A DNA stretch of 64,000 bases, taken from assembly GCF_000526915.1 (NCBI RefSeq), contig NZ_JAGZ01000014.1, forward strand, positions 1 to 64,000, given 5' to 3'. The first letter of the stretch is position 1; every line of letters begins with the position of its first letter. A program made the position numbers and the translations under genes. The notes beneath the pieces are model-generated. The model saw nothing but the letters and a program-made list of their open reading frames with translations. It had not been told where the DNA came from and did not search any database. Below, piece by piece: positions 46,755 through 57,700 of the stretch. The DNA is from Mycobacterium genavense ATCC 51234. GTDB taxonomy: Bacteria; Actinomycetota; Actinomycetes; Mycobacteriales; Mycobacteriaceae.

Positions 46755-48118
46755 ATGTCGACCTATGACGAGCTCCTGGCCACGGTCGAAGTCGTGCGCG
46801 ACCGCACCGGCGATCCGAACGCATGGCAGGCGGGGCTCACGCCGGCCGAGCTTGCCGCCGTGGTCACCCCGACGACACGGGCAGCACAGCTCGAGACGAT
46901 TCTTGCACGGCGGCCTCGATTTCGCGCTGCAAGGCACTCAGCGCATCCGCGCCCTCGACGGTCTTGAGGTGCGCGTTCATGATCGCCGAAATGACCTGCA
47001 GATCCAGCTGAGAGCTCGCCGAATTCTGGTGTGCCAAAGCCGCTTCCGCACCCGCTATGGCCTCGGCCGCGGCGCCTTCGGAACGCCGCGGGGCGGGCCC
47101 AGCGGTGCCGTGCCGGGGTTGAACAGGTCCGGATGTTGTTGGCGGATCTTGGCAAACTCGATCGGACTTAAACACCCCGGCGGGGGCCCGCGACTTCCAG
47201 CGGTTCCTGATCGGCAAGCTCAGGGACATCCGCACGGTGGTCATGACCGCCACCTGGACGATACGTCGAAGTCAGCGCTGATGGCCGCGTGGACATCGTT
47301 GTACGACGCCTCGAATAGCCCGCCGGGTGTCGCCGCCGAGACCCGGCCGGCGGCGGTTGCCACGCCCGCGCTGGATCCCGCGGCCGATCCGCTGCTGGAT
47401 TCGCTGCTGGCCGAGGACCCTGGCCTGCTGGCCGGGGATCCAGGTCCGGCCGAGAGCGCGCCGGCGCCCGCGCCGCCGTCGGCGCTGCCGGGAATCCCCA
47501 ACTTCGGCATGAGTTCGGCACCCGCGCCGGGTTCGATGGGCGGTTGGGGTACGCCGGGCGGCCTGGCGATTCCCGAGCGACGAGAGGGCGGCGACGCCGA
47601 TCCGGCACTCGACGACGACGGCCTCGAAGCGGACCCGGCCGACCCCGAGCCCGACGACCGCGACGAACACCAACAGGAAGAGGATGCCGGCGTGGCAGCG
47701 GCCGACGCGCCGCCGGCGGGCCCGACGACGGTGACCCTGCCCGACGGTGAAACGGTCACGGCGGCCAGCCCGCAACTGGCGGCCGCGATCGAGGCCGCGG
47801 TTGGGGGCGCGTCGATCCCGGATGCTTTCCGGCAGCAGGGCATCACCATTCCCGCACCGGGAACCGCGGTCGCCAGCCCGATCGATCCGCTGCAGGTTGG
47901 CGCCCGGAGATATCGGCATCTTCACCGATCGCCATGCGCTGGCCCTCGGCCACACCAAGGCACTTCTGGATGGCCAGATTCAGCACATCGCCACCGTGAG
48001 CGGGCCGAGCTTTCTAGGCTGGGAGCATCCGCCGGTCGCGACGACCGCGACCGCGCCGGCCACGACCGAGGCACCGACCCCGACCCGGCCGGCGGCCACG
48101 CCGAGCACTGGACAATAG
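46755..48118 (+). pseudogene. Rv0026-like ESX-associated protein, broken by an inversion and three frameshifts
   Basis: ATG 46755: MSTYDELLATVEVVRDRTGD…TTRAAQLE. The next 261 bp are inverted; flipped, they continue FAKIRQQHPDLFNPGTAPLG…QREIEAAVQES in frame and rejoin SRSDLNTPAGARDFQRFLIG. Further shifts lie near 47090, 47245 and 47900. The remainder is acidic, Pro/Ala-rich (DDTSKSALMAAWTSLYDAS, LPDGETVTAASPQLAAAI) and ends with GDIGIFTDRHALALGHTKAL and FLGWEHPP, TAG 48116-48118. Secretion-associated role is only inferred from the neighbourhood (EspC-like gene next). Confidence 0.75.
46896..47156. other. 261-bp inverted segment inside the Rv0026-like gene
   Basis: Flanked by inverted TCGAG (46891-46895) and CTCGA (47157-47161). 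On the minus strand it encodes LAHQNSASSQLDLQVISAIM and HLKTVEGADALSALQREIE. Reversing it gives uninterrupted codons at both junctions (CTC-GAG-TTT and TCG-TCT-CGA), which fixes the breakpoints. Confidence 0.8.
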
Positions 48119-48163
48119 TGAACTCGCCGGGCCGCCCGGCGGCGCAGGAACAGGAAAAAACGG

Positions 48164-48481
48164 ATGGCAAAACGAATCCATGTGGAGCCCGCGTAACTGC
48201 GTGAAGCGGCCGCGCACCACCAAGAGACCTCCGACTACCTGCGCACCGTCCCGTCGTCGCACGCCGCCATCCAGGAAAGCCTGGACTCCTTGGGGCCCAT
48301 CTTCGGTGAGCTACGCGACGCCGGACGCGAACTGCTCGAACTCAGGCGCCGGTGCTACGAGCAGCAGGGCGACGACCACGCCGACATGGCGCACAACCTG
48401 ACCGTGTCCGCCAGGGCATGGGATCAACACGAACAAGAAGCGGCCGGCGAACTCGGCCGCATTGTCGACGGCGGTCGATGA
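48164..48481 (+). pseudogene. EspC/DUF2580-like small protein (Rv0027-like) with early TAA
   Basis: ATG 48164: MAKRIHVEPA then TAA at 48194-48196, then the same frame runs LREAAAHHQETSDYLRTVPS…GRIVDGGR to TGA 48479-48481; 105 codons, the size of Rv0027. Helical, WXG100-like architecture of the ESX-secreted EspC family. CAA-to-TAA would explain the stop. Reinitiation downstream is possible but no good start follows closely. Ends in an ATGA overlap with the next gene. Confidence 0.8.
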
Positions 48482-48783
48482 CCGACGCCAATCCCGCGTT
48501 CGACACCGTTCACCCGAGTGGGCACATCCTGGTCCGCTCGTGCCGCGGCGGGTACATGCACAGCGTCGCGCTGAGCGAAGAGGCGATGGATACCGACGCC
48601 GCGACGCTGGCTCAGGGCATCCTGTTGACCGCCGATGTGTCGTGGCTCAAAGCATTGCTGGAAGTTCGCCAGGAGATCGCGGCGGCCGGACACACCCCGT
48701 CGGCGGAGGTTCCGACCCACGACGACCTCAACGCGGCGATCGAGAAACTACTGGCGCACAAATTGCGCCGTCGCGCGGATTAG
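48478..48783 (+). CDS. DUF2694 protein (Rv0028-like)
   Basis: 101 aa from ATG 48478, same length as Rv0028: MTDANPAFDTVHPSGHILVR…LLAHKLRRRAD. Compact alpha/beta protein usually encoded beside ESX-secretion-associated genes; function unknown. Start overlaps the EspC-like stop (ATGA), so loss of translation upstream may lower its expression. Intact. Confidence 0.85.
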   Translation: MTDANPAFDTVHPSGHILVRSCRGGYMHSVALSEEAMDTDAATLAQGILLTADVSWLKALLEVRQEIAAAGHTPSAEVPTHDDLNAAIEKLLAHKLRRRAD

Positions 48784-48793
48784 CCGACCGCGG

Positions 48794-48937
48794 CTAGATC
48801 AGCCAGGTTTTGGCGGCGTCGGGATCCGGCGCAATATCGGCCGGTGGCTCGATGGGGTTGGCGCCGAACAACTCTCGTGCGCGGCGGAGCAGGGTGCGCA
48901 TCTCGTCGAGTTGCTGCTGCAGCGCAGAATCAACCAT
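48794..48937 (-). CDS. 47-residue acidic/helical small protein
   Basis: ATG 48937: MVDSALQQQLDEMRTLLRRA, then ELFGANPIEPPADIAPDPDA and AKTWLI, TAG 48796-48794. A neat amphipathic helix followed by a Pro/Asp tail with protein-like composition and high third-position GC. No family recognised. Opposite in direction to its neighbours, ending 10 nt after the convergent DUF2694 stop. Confidence 0.55.
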   Translation of the reverse strand: MVDSALQQQLDEMRTLLRRARELFGANPIEPPADIAPDPDAAKTWLI

Positions 48938-49019
48938 GGCTTTACGCTACCGACGCCCTCGGCCCCGCACAATTCACCATCGGTAAAGAGCGTGCGGAAT
49001 ATGTCGGTAGTCTGACGCG

Positions 49020-50486
49020 GTGGCGATCTTCGGTCGAATGACGGCGCGCCAGCGCCTCCGGAGAGCTACCCGGGAATCATTGTCGATGCCGGCCTTCAGC
49101 TCTCCTGTCGATTGCACCCCGTGGGTGATCGGTGGGGTTTGGCCTGCCGAATTGTCGACGGTGACAGACGAAACCGCCACGCTCGCAGAGTATCTCGAGA
49201 AAGACCTGCAGCGAATCGCCGGTAGTGCCAACAAGCAGTTGGGCATGGTCAAGCGCGCGGGACTCACCGATGTGGGCCGGCGCGCGGCGGAAGCCCGCGT
49301 CATCGACGAAGCCCGGGCCCGCACCGTGCGGCGAGTCGAATCGACGATTCGCCAGCTGGAGATGATGAAGGCGCAAGCGCGTGCGCGACGCCAAACCGCG
49401 CAGGTAGCGCGACGGTTCAGCACGGCCGACCTGGAAAAGACGCAAATCATTCCCGCGGTCCGGGCGGCGGAAGCCGATGTCGCGCCGACGATCGACGAGA
49501 CCCAGGTCATCTCGGCGGTCCCGGCGGCACAGCCCGACGCCGGCGCTCGGCCGCTCGATCAAACGCAGGTCATGCCGGCTGTCACGGCAGCCGATCGCGC
49601 GGTTCCCGCTGCCGCGCTGGCCGAGGTTTCCGCCGAGGACGAGGAAGAACGCGAAGCCTCCGGGGGCCGGCATCGCGCACCGTCCGAGGACGCCGCGATT
49701 TCGGGGCAGCGAGAATTCCCGGAAATCCCGGTCGACGCCGACGCCGAGACCGTACAGTTGACGATGCCGGTCCCGTCGGAGGATAGCGGTCCAGAGCCCG
49801 AGCCCGAAGTCGTCGTGGAAGCCTCGCCGGCCCCGGTGAGTGCGGAATCCGAATCCGAACGACTGCAGCGGCTGTTGGCGATCGTGGTCCGCCAAGAACC
49901 CGGACTGAACTGGGCGGTCGGCGACCTCGCGGACGGCACCACGTTGCTGGTCACCGACCTTGCCCACGGCTGGATTCCGCCGGGGATCACGCTGCCGGCG
50001 GGCGTGCGCTTGTTGCCGCCCGGACGTCGGACCGGCAAAGCCGTCGCACTGCTCGGCGAGGCGGCTCGCACCGCGACGTACACCCCAGGCGACCGAGTAG
50101 GCAGGGCGACGGATTTCGCGGCAACGGAATCGTCGGTGCAGCCCCGCGAGCTGCCCGCGGTCGAGGATTTCGGATGGGAGCTGGGCCGGGTCACGCACTG
50201 GCGGGACGGTCTTCCGCGCCTGGTGCACACCCTGTCCAAAGCCGCCACCGCAGGAACCGGCGTCGTGCAAGAGGAGGCCGACCTGCTGCGCGTGCATCTC
50301 GACACCGCCCGCTATCAGCTGCTGAGCCAATACCCGGATGTCGCGCCCGCCTTGCTGCTCAACTGCCTGTTGCTGGCGGCCACCGACAGCAGTGTCGCCG
50401 GCGATACGACGTCGGCGAACTATCACCTGACGTGGTTCCAGAAACTGGCCGAACCGCCGGCCAGCCGGTGGAACGCCGAGACCTGA
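49020..50486 (+). CDS. Rv0029-like ESX-associated protein (DUF5631/DUF5632 type)
   Basis: 488 aa from GTG 49020; H37Rv Rv0029 is shorter (about 365 aa). Starts with a basic helix-rich region (TARQRLRRATRESL…LAEYLEKDLQRIAG, ~1-135), then an acidic linker with repeated DETQVI/DQTQVM-type motifs spaced ~24 residues (~135-265), then a globular C-terminal domain (SERLQRLLAIVVRQEPGLNW…HLTWFQKLAEPPASRWN). Domain names from memory. The repeated TQ motifs could be kinase phosphoacceptor sites recognised by FHA proteins (inference). Intact. Confidence 0.75.
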   Translation: MAIFGRMTARQRLRRATRESLSMPAFSSPVDCTPWVIGGVWPAELSTVTDETATLAEYLEKDLQRIAGSANKQLGMVKRAGLTDVGRRAAEARVIDEARARTVRRVESTIRQLEMMKAQARARRQTAQVARRFSTADLEKTQIIPAVRAAEADVAPTIDETQVISAVPAAQPDAGARPLDQTQVMPAVTAADRAVPAAALAEVSAEDEEEREASGGRHRAPSEDAAISGQREFPEIPVDADAETVQLTMPVPSEDSGPEPEPEVVVEASPAPVSAESESERLQRLLAIVVRQEPGLNWAVGDLADGTTLLVTDLAHGWIPPGITLPAGVRLLPPGRRTGKAVALLGEAARTATYTPGDRVGRATDFAATESSVQPRELPAVEDFGWELGRVTHWRDGLPRLVHTLSKAATAGTGVVQEEADLLRVHLDTARYQLLSQYPDVAPALLLNCLLLAATDSSVAGDTTSANYHLTWFQKLAEPPASRWNAET

Positions 50487-51087
50487 CGGCAGCGCAAGCG
50501 CTCCTCGCGAAAGAACAGGTAGTGCACTACGCATGCGCTCGATACCGATGACTTCCTAGATTTTGATCGACGGCCGGAACCACCGGACGCAAACCTAACT
50601 CAGGTGATCGAAATGCCAGTCATCCCGAAAGCAGCGGTGCTACATCGTGATACCGTCGGCGCCTTCACAGCCCGTGCTCATCACCGAAAGCCAGGTGAAG
50701 TTCGCGACGGTCACGGCCCTTTCAGCGCCGGCGCCCGGTTCCGCCCCGCATCGCTGGTCGTCCGCGCTGCGGCAACGGCTGGTGCAGCGCGCACAGCGTC
50801 AGCCGCGCCGGCACTACCCGCCACGACGGTTGAGCTACTTCGAGAATGCGGCGACGGCTCGCGAGATGGACCGACTGTGAACGAACTACTGATGGTCGCA
50901 GAAGGCGCGGTGCTGATCGTGGTCAGCATCGCGATCCACCACCTGTCCGCATGGCTGGAGCGCTGGGATTACGAGCGCCATTGCGAAGACTCAGGTAACC
51001 GCACACCGCGTCGCCGGCGCTCCGCACAATTACTCGGCTCTCCAAAAGCCGCGTTAGCCAAACTCAACGTCGAGCGTGGAGGCGACC
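50487..51087 (+). other. Gap with two possible small genes
   Basis: 50647-50880 encodes a 77-aa basic protein from GTG (VIPSAPSQPVLITESQVKFA…RLSYFENAATAREMDRL). Its TGA overlaps a GTG at 50877 that starts VNELLMVAEGAVLIVVSIAI, a membrane helix, then a basic tail; this second frame runs on into shadow sequence of the following gene, so its true end is unclear and it may be frameshifted. Neither family recognised. Start of the next gene has a GGAGG site at ~51077. Confidence 0.35.
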
Positions 51088-53780
51088 ATGTACAGACTCC
51101 TGTTGGCACGAGCGGTAGTCATCGCGCTCGGATTGATCGCCACGGGTGTGGTGATCGGCGCGGTCGAGGTGCGGGGCGCCTTCAGACCGAAGTGGACGCA
51201 CTACACGTTCGGGGACCTCGGATCCGCCATTGGCGACGTCAGGTCGGCTTTTCCGACGGCGCTGCAGTGCAACCTCTGGTGGATCGCCGCCTATGGCACG
51301 GTGTTGGCTGGTTGCGCGCTGTTCTACCGCGCTCGCGCGGGCTCCAAACTCGGCGGCCAACCGGCCGACTCCATCGGTGCTGCCGCCCTGATCGCGGTGG
51401 CGGCAAACCTGATCGAATGCCGACTCGTCTCAATCATGTTGACCAGCGGAAGCGGTTGGCGCACCGCGGCCGCCGCCGCGGCCACCGTCAAATTCTGCGC
51501 GATCGCCGTGGGCGCCTTCGGGGTCGTTGCATTCTTCGCAATCCTGCTGCGCGACGCGTTGGGCACCTGCCGCCGGACCTGGACGTGGCGGCGCACTCAG
51601 CAGGAATCGATCCCCGAGATACTGCGATCGCTGCGCGTATTCCGATGGATGGGACTGGGTCCAACCGAGGCACCTAGACCGCAGCCTTGGTGGGATAAAG
51701 TGTTGGCGCCCAAGGCGTTACCGGAGCCGACCGAAGACCAGGAGGCCGTCAAAGAGGCGATCAGAGACTCCGGCCAGGCATTCGCCGCTGTGCTCAAGAA
51801 CCAGCAGAGCTGGCGGCGGGCCTACAACGTCCCGGGGTGTCACGACGGCGCTGAAACACCGAACGGAACCGCTTCGCGCACTTAGCCTTTCTGGCGGGGG
51901 TGTGCGGTCGGCGTGCGTGGCGATGGGCGCCATGCAAGTGTTCTCGAAACCATCCAGCGCGACCGAACCCGCGGCGAATTCCGGTACCGGTGACGCCCCA
52001 GCGCCAACCTTGTTGGACGGCCTGGACTACGTGATCTCGGTGTCGGGCGGCGGATACGCCGCCGGTGCACGGCTACTGGCGGTCCAAGGCCAACTAGTGG
52101 ACCCCAATCAGAAGCGCGAAAAGCCCGGCCGGTTGCGGCCGAAGCGGAACATCGCGAACATCTCGCAGCGGTTCGAAGACGGGGCGGCGGAGTTCGACCA
52201 CATTCGGCGAGGATCGAGTTATCTCGCCGATTCGCCACTCGGGCTGGTCCGGGCGCTCACCGAAGTGCTCAAGAATCTGGTGGCCTCGCTCGCGATAATT
52301 TTCAGCGTTCCCGTTATCGCTGGGTCGGCGGCCGGTTTTCTGCTGGCCGACGTCCCGATCGCCGCCTTCCCGCCGGTGTCTGACAAATCCACCGCCGCCG
52401 GCCCGGACACACCGTCGTCGGCGTCGCTGGTCGCCCACCCGGCCGCATATTGGGCACTGGGAGTATTCGCGGTCTTCGCCGTCGTCTGTACCGTCTTCGT
52501 GCTGATCACCGAGTGGCGATCGAACAGTCGGTGCAGCGAACGCCGGATGGCGCATGCGCTGGGCATGGCCCGCGCGAGCGCCGTATTCGCGCTGGTGATC
52601 TTCACGCTGACGATCGCTTTGCCCGCATTGATGCGGCTCTGCTCGGCACCCAGCAACCACACACCCTCCAGCGCGGGCAGCGCATTCGCCGCGCTGTCCG
52701 GTGTCGTCGGCGTCAACTACGTTGCGGCGCTGATCGCGATCGTCTGGCGCGACCGGCACAAGCTGAAAAGCGCCGGCGCGCAGTCGACGCCGCGACTGCT
52801 GAAACGTCTGTTACCCCCGGAGGTCATCTCGCTGTTGCTGACCCTGGCCACCTTGGCCCTGCTCGCGGTGGTGTGGCTGGCGCTGCTGGGCAGCTTCGCC
52901 GCCGGCGCCTTCCAGTACTGCACGCAAACCGGCTGGGGCGAGCACTTCCTCAACGTGCCACCGGGTTTGGTGGTTGGGCGGTCTGGCGCTGGCCTGGTTG
53001 TTCCTCGGGTTTGCCGACGTTACGTCGCTGAGCCTGCATCCCTTCTATCGCCGCTGCCTGGCCCGCACCTTCGCCGTGCGGCGCGGTCCGGACGGGGCCG
53101 TGCGGTACGACGACGCCGAACCCACCTGGCTGCACCTCTACGGCCGGACGACCAACGGCCCGAAGTTCGTCTTCGCCTGCTCGGCCGCCATCTCGGGCCC
53201 GGACAAGCCCGCGCCCGGCCTCAACGCGGTTTCGTTCGTGATGAGTGCGGACTACGTCGGTGGACCGGAGCTCGGCTGGTTCCACACCGACAACTTGTTC
53301 CAAGCCGCGTCGCCGCGGATCCGCCGGGACCTGACGGTGGAGGCCGCGGTCGCCGTGAGCGGAGCGGTGTTCGCCTCGGCAATGGGACGCCAGAACAAGG
53401 GTGTCGAGAAGTTGCTCGCCGTGTCCGGCGCCCGCCTGGGAACCTGGTTGCCCAACCCGAACTTCGTTCGCCACCTTAAAAACTCCACCAGCTCGACCGG
53501 TTTGGCATCGGATCCGCGCCCTCGGGTATGGCCGAAATCGCTGCCGAACATCCGGGGCGGGAGCTACCTGTATCGGGAAATCCTCGGCATCAACGACCGC
53601 GACGCGCGGCTGGTGCAAGTCACCGACGGCGGCCACTACGACAATTCGGGCCTCGTCGAGGCGCTCCGGCGCCGCTGCAGACTGATCATCGTGATCGACG
53701 GAGGAGGCGATCCGCCGCCGCTGCCCGTCGGCCTCACGGACGCGCTTCGGTTGGCGAGATATGAACTGGGCGTGGTGGTT
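51088..53780 (+). pseudogene. Patatin-like phospholipase with N-terminal membrane helices, two frameshifts
   Basis: ATG 51088 (MYRLLLARAVVIALGLIATG). Four or more membrane helices, then LSLSGGGVRSACVAMGAMQ (oxyanion glycine box), VISVSGGGYAAGARL (nucleophile Ser) and, after more membrane helices, QVTDGGHYDNSGLVEALR with the catalytic Asp. Shifts near 51835 (one G too many in GGGG) and 52970. The C-terminus, after LARYELGVVV, is joined in frame to eccB sequence. Family members hydrolyse lipids at membranes. Without frame repair the Ser and Asp are on different products. Confidence 0.8.
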
Positions 53781-54743
53781 ATGTTGAACCGCACGGCCAT
53801 CCTGGCAACCCACAAGAGTGCGACGTACGTGTTCTGGCACGGGCAGCGATCCCGCATCGACCCGGCCGACCGGTCGGTGACCTTCAACCTCGGCCTCGAC
53901 CCCGGTGTGACCTACCCGATCGAAATCTCCAACGCGTTGTTCGACGCGATGCCCTCGACGGAACCCATTGTGCTGCCGGTCATTCCGGGCCGTGGTACGC
54001 CGTCGCGATTGCTGCCCGGCTCCATCGTGGGCAGGGTGCTGCAGACACGCGACGCGAGCGGCACCGTCAACGGCTTGTATGTGCTGTTGCCCGTCGGCGT
54101 GCAGAAAATCACCAGCTTCGTGGCGGACCTGCTGCGAACCGCGGATTCGGAGGGCTCGACCACGCCGACCCTGGTCGCCCCTGACAAGCTGATTCAGATC
54201 TCGGTGGTCGACGTGCTCGACGTCGACTACTACCCCTCGGAGAAACTGGAATTCGTCGACACGTCGGCCAACCCGGCGACCTGCGTGGGCTGGGAGAAGC
54301 AAACCGGTGACCCCCAGGCCAGGATCACGATCCTCAGTGGCCGAAGGTTGCCGATTCCGATCGGCATGGATTCCCGGGTCGTTCGGCTGGTGCGCGACGA
54401 CCGAGACCCCAATTCCGCTGAGGCACAACAAACGTTGCTGCTACCGAGTGCGGCGAACTTCGTGACGACCACCAGCGGCGTCGCGACGGCCGACAGTCGC
54501 GAAAGCCTGTATTGGATTTCGCCGCAGGGGGTTCGGTACGGAATTCAATCCGATCACGCCACTTTGCAGGCGTTGGGCCTGGATCCACGGCTGGCGGTGC
54601 AAGCACCGTGGCCGATCGTGCGTACCTTCGCACCCGGGCCCGCGATCGGCCGCGACGCCGCGCTGGTCTCGCGCGACACCGTCTCGGGTAGTGGTGCGGT
54701 GGCGCCGATTCCCGATCTCAACGATTTGGCAGGCGGGGGTTAA
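53781..54743 (+). pseudogene. eccB: ESX core component EccB, C-terminal part fused to the patatin gene
   Basis: The frame of the patatin 3' part continues without a stop into MLNRTAILATHKSATYVFWH, RSRIDPADRSVTFNLGLDPG, VNGLYVLLPVGVQKITSFVA and SGVATADSRESLYWISPQGV, ending at TAA 54743. This is the periplasmic repeat domain of EccB; the cytoplasmic N-terminus, membrane helix and first periplasmic repeats are missing. EccB is a membrane-complex subunit of type VII secretion. The adjacent eccC supports the assignment. Which ESX system it derives from is not certain; ESX-1/ESX-2 type is likely. Confidence 0.85.
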
Positions 54744-54749
54744 TAGAAC

Positions 54750-57700
54750 ATGTCCAAACGAGGTTTTGTCCGGGGCGCCCGCCAGGCCCCGCCGAATGTC
54801 CCGCCGGTGCGCATCGCGGTCGCCGCGCCGTTGGCGCTACCCGAGCGTGAACCGCGAAACATCCTGCTGATGATCACGATCCCGGCGCTGCTCGTCGGAA
54901 TCATCGGCACGCTGATGTTTCGGCGGGCGCTTGGGACGCGGTCGCCGCATCAGCTGGGGCGAACAGGAAAAACAACGCCGCGCCTATCTACGCCAGCTCG
55001 ACGAGGACCGCGACGAAGTGCAACGCGCGGCACATGAGCAGCGACGCAGCCAACTCTTCGTGCACGGCGACCCGCAGCAGCTCGACACCGTCATCGGTGG
55101 GCCGCGGATGTGGGAACGGCGCCCCGCCGACCCGGATTTCCTCGATGTCCGGCTGGGGATCGGGATTCAGCAGGCCAGCGAATCGGCGGTGTCGCTGCAG
55201 TGGCCCGACGTTCCGATCGGCGAAGAGCTGGAGCCCGTAACCGGCGGTGCGCTAAGGGATTTCATCCTCGAACAGAGCAAGATCCGCGGAATCGGCAAGG
55301 TGGTGAGCCTGCGGTCGAAGCCCGGCTTCAGCTTCATCGGCGACGATCCGGGCGAACTGCACAGCCTCGCCCGTTCGATCCTGTGTTCGCTGGCCGTCTA
55401 CCACAGCTCCAGCGACCTCAAGATAATGGTGGTCACCCGCCATCCGGAGCTGTGGTCGTGGCTGGTGTGGCTGCCGCACAACCAGCACGACGAGATGTTC
55501 GACGCATGCGGGCTGCGCCGGTCGATCTTCACCTCCCCCACCGAGCTGGAAGAGGCGCTCGACGCCGAGCTGCACCGCAAAGGGCGGAGACCCTGAGCGC
55601 CGCCGGTCGGCATGAGCCCGACATCGATGCCGTCGCCGATGGGGTCCGGCGCCGGTCTGGCGCTGGGACCGCACTGGGTGATCGTCGACGACAACGTCGG
55701 CACCCCGGAACAGTGGGAGGGGGTGACCGGGCAGAAGGGTATGGCCGGCATCACCGTGTTGCGGCCGGCCACCCGGGCCGGGGTGGGTGTGGGATTTACC
55801 GACGACAGCGAACGTTTCACCCTTCGCGAAGGCAGGCTGGCCCACCGCGGCACCTTCTACACCGTGGCGGACATGCTCGCCGAAAGCACCGCCAACCGGT
55901 ATGCCCGGGCTATTGTCCGGTGGGCCCCGATGAGCGCCGGAGAGCTGTCGGAGACCGACAGCCAGGGCGGTGAACTGCTGCGCGCACTCGGCATCAGCGA
56001 TCCCCGGGAGCTGGACGTCGACCGGCTCTGGGGTGAAAGCCGCGGCCGCGGCGACCACAAATGGGCGATGGTGCCGGTGGGTGTCAAGCAGGGCGGTGAA
56101 CTACAGCAGATTATTCTGCGCGCCAAAGACTTTGGTGGCTTCGGGTTTCACTCCGTGGTGATCGGGACGTCCGGCTCCGGCAAGTCGGAGTACTTCCTGT
56201 CGCTGTGCACGGGTATCGCGTTGACGCACTCCCCCGAGACGTTCATCGTGATCTTCGTCGACATGAAATTCGAGTCCGCGGCCCAGGACCTACAGGGATT
56301 CCCCCACGTCGCGGGTTCACTGTCCAACCTGGGCAAGGACGACCGCCATCTGGCCGAGCGCATGCGTAAGGCCGTCAACGGCGCTATCGCCCGGCGATAC
56401 CGGCTTTTCAACCAGGCCGGGGCGCGCGACGCCAACGAGTACGAAGAGATGCGGCTGGCCGGTCGCGACGTGGAACCGGTACCGATTCTGATGGTGATCA
56501 TCGACGAATACCTCGAGTTGTTCATCCACCATCCGGAGTGGATCGATCTGGTCATCCACATCGGACAGGAGGGCCGCGGCTGCAACGTCTTCTTCACGCT
56601 CGGAGGTCGGCGGCTGGATCTGTCGTCGCTTAGTAAGGTCAAGAGCAACATCGCTTTTCGGGTGGTGCTGCGCGCGGAAACCGCGGAGGACTCCCGCGAC
56701 GTGATCGGTAGTGACGCGGCGCTGCACCTGCCGTCGAAGGAGAACGGTTACGCGTTGCTCAAGGTCGGGCCCCGCGACTTGGAGCAATTCCGCTGCTTCT
56801 ACGTATCCGCTCCGTTCGTGGTGCCCAAGCGTGTGGTCAACGTGAACAAAACGGTGGCCATGAGCTTTTCGCAGCCGCGCGCGTTCACCTGGGCCTACCA
56901 GCCGCTCAGCGAAGCCGACAGCGAAGCGTTGGCGGTCGCCGACGAACCCGAAGAGCCCGACGAGTTTCTGTTCCATGCCGACGGCTTCCGGAAAAAGAAG
57001 CTGGTCGACGTGATCCGCGAGTCGTTGATGTCGCACAGTGCGCGCCCGCCCCACCAAATATGGCTTCCGCCTTGGAAGTCAGCGAGACGATGGATGTGCT
57101 GGTGGGCAGCTGGCGGCGCAAGCCGTGGTATGTCGACTACGGGGACAACCCCGGCTTGGTGTTCCCGGTCGGCGTCGTGGACATCCCCGAAGACCACGCG
57201 CAGCGGGTGCACGTCATCGACGCCGAGATGGACAACATCATGGTGGTGGCGACCGCTCAGCGCGGCAAGTCGACGACGTTGATGTCGTTGATCACCTCTG
57301 CGGCGTTGATGTACCGGCCCGAGCGGGTCACGTTCTTCTGCATCGGGGCTTCGCTGTACCCCGTCGAGGACTGCCGCACGTGACATCCGTCGTCAGCCAA
57401 ACCGACAAGGAAGGCGTCTCGCGGACCGTTGCGTCGATCGAGGGTTTGATCCTGGCCCGCGAGGCGGCGTTCAAGCAGTACCAAATCGACATCTCCGAAT
57501 TCCGGGAACGACGATACGGGACCGAGCGGGAAGGCGACACCGATCTTGCCGACAAGTTCGGCGACGTCTTCCTCGTCGTCGACAACTTCAGCGACCTGTA
57601 CGACAAGGATTCCGCGATGGGGGATCGCCTGGTCTCGATCGCTCGCCAGGGCCTGTCCTACGCCGTCCATGTCGCGACCAGCGCCACGGCGTGGCTGGTG

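Noticed and set aside
50604..51677. 357-codon plus frame
   Set aside because: Its second half is a shadow of the patatin-like gene; only a short internal part around 50877 looks protein-like.
52950..54431. 493-codon minus frame
   Set aside because: Antisense of the patatin-eccB fusion; no motif of its own.
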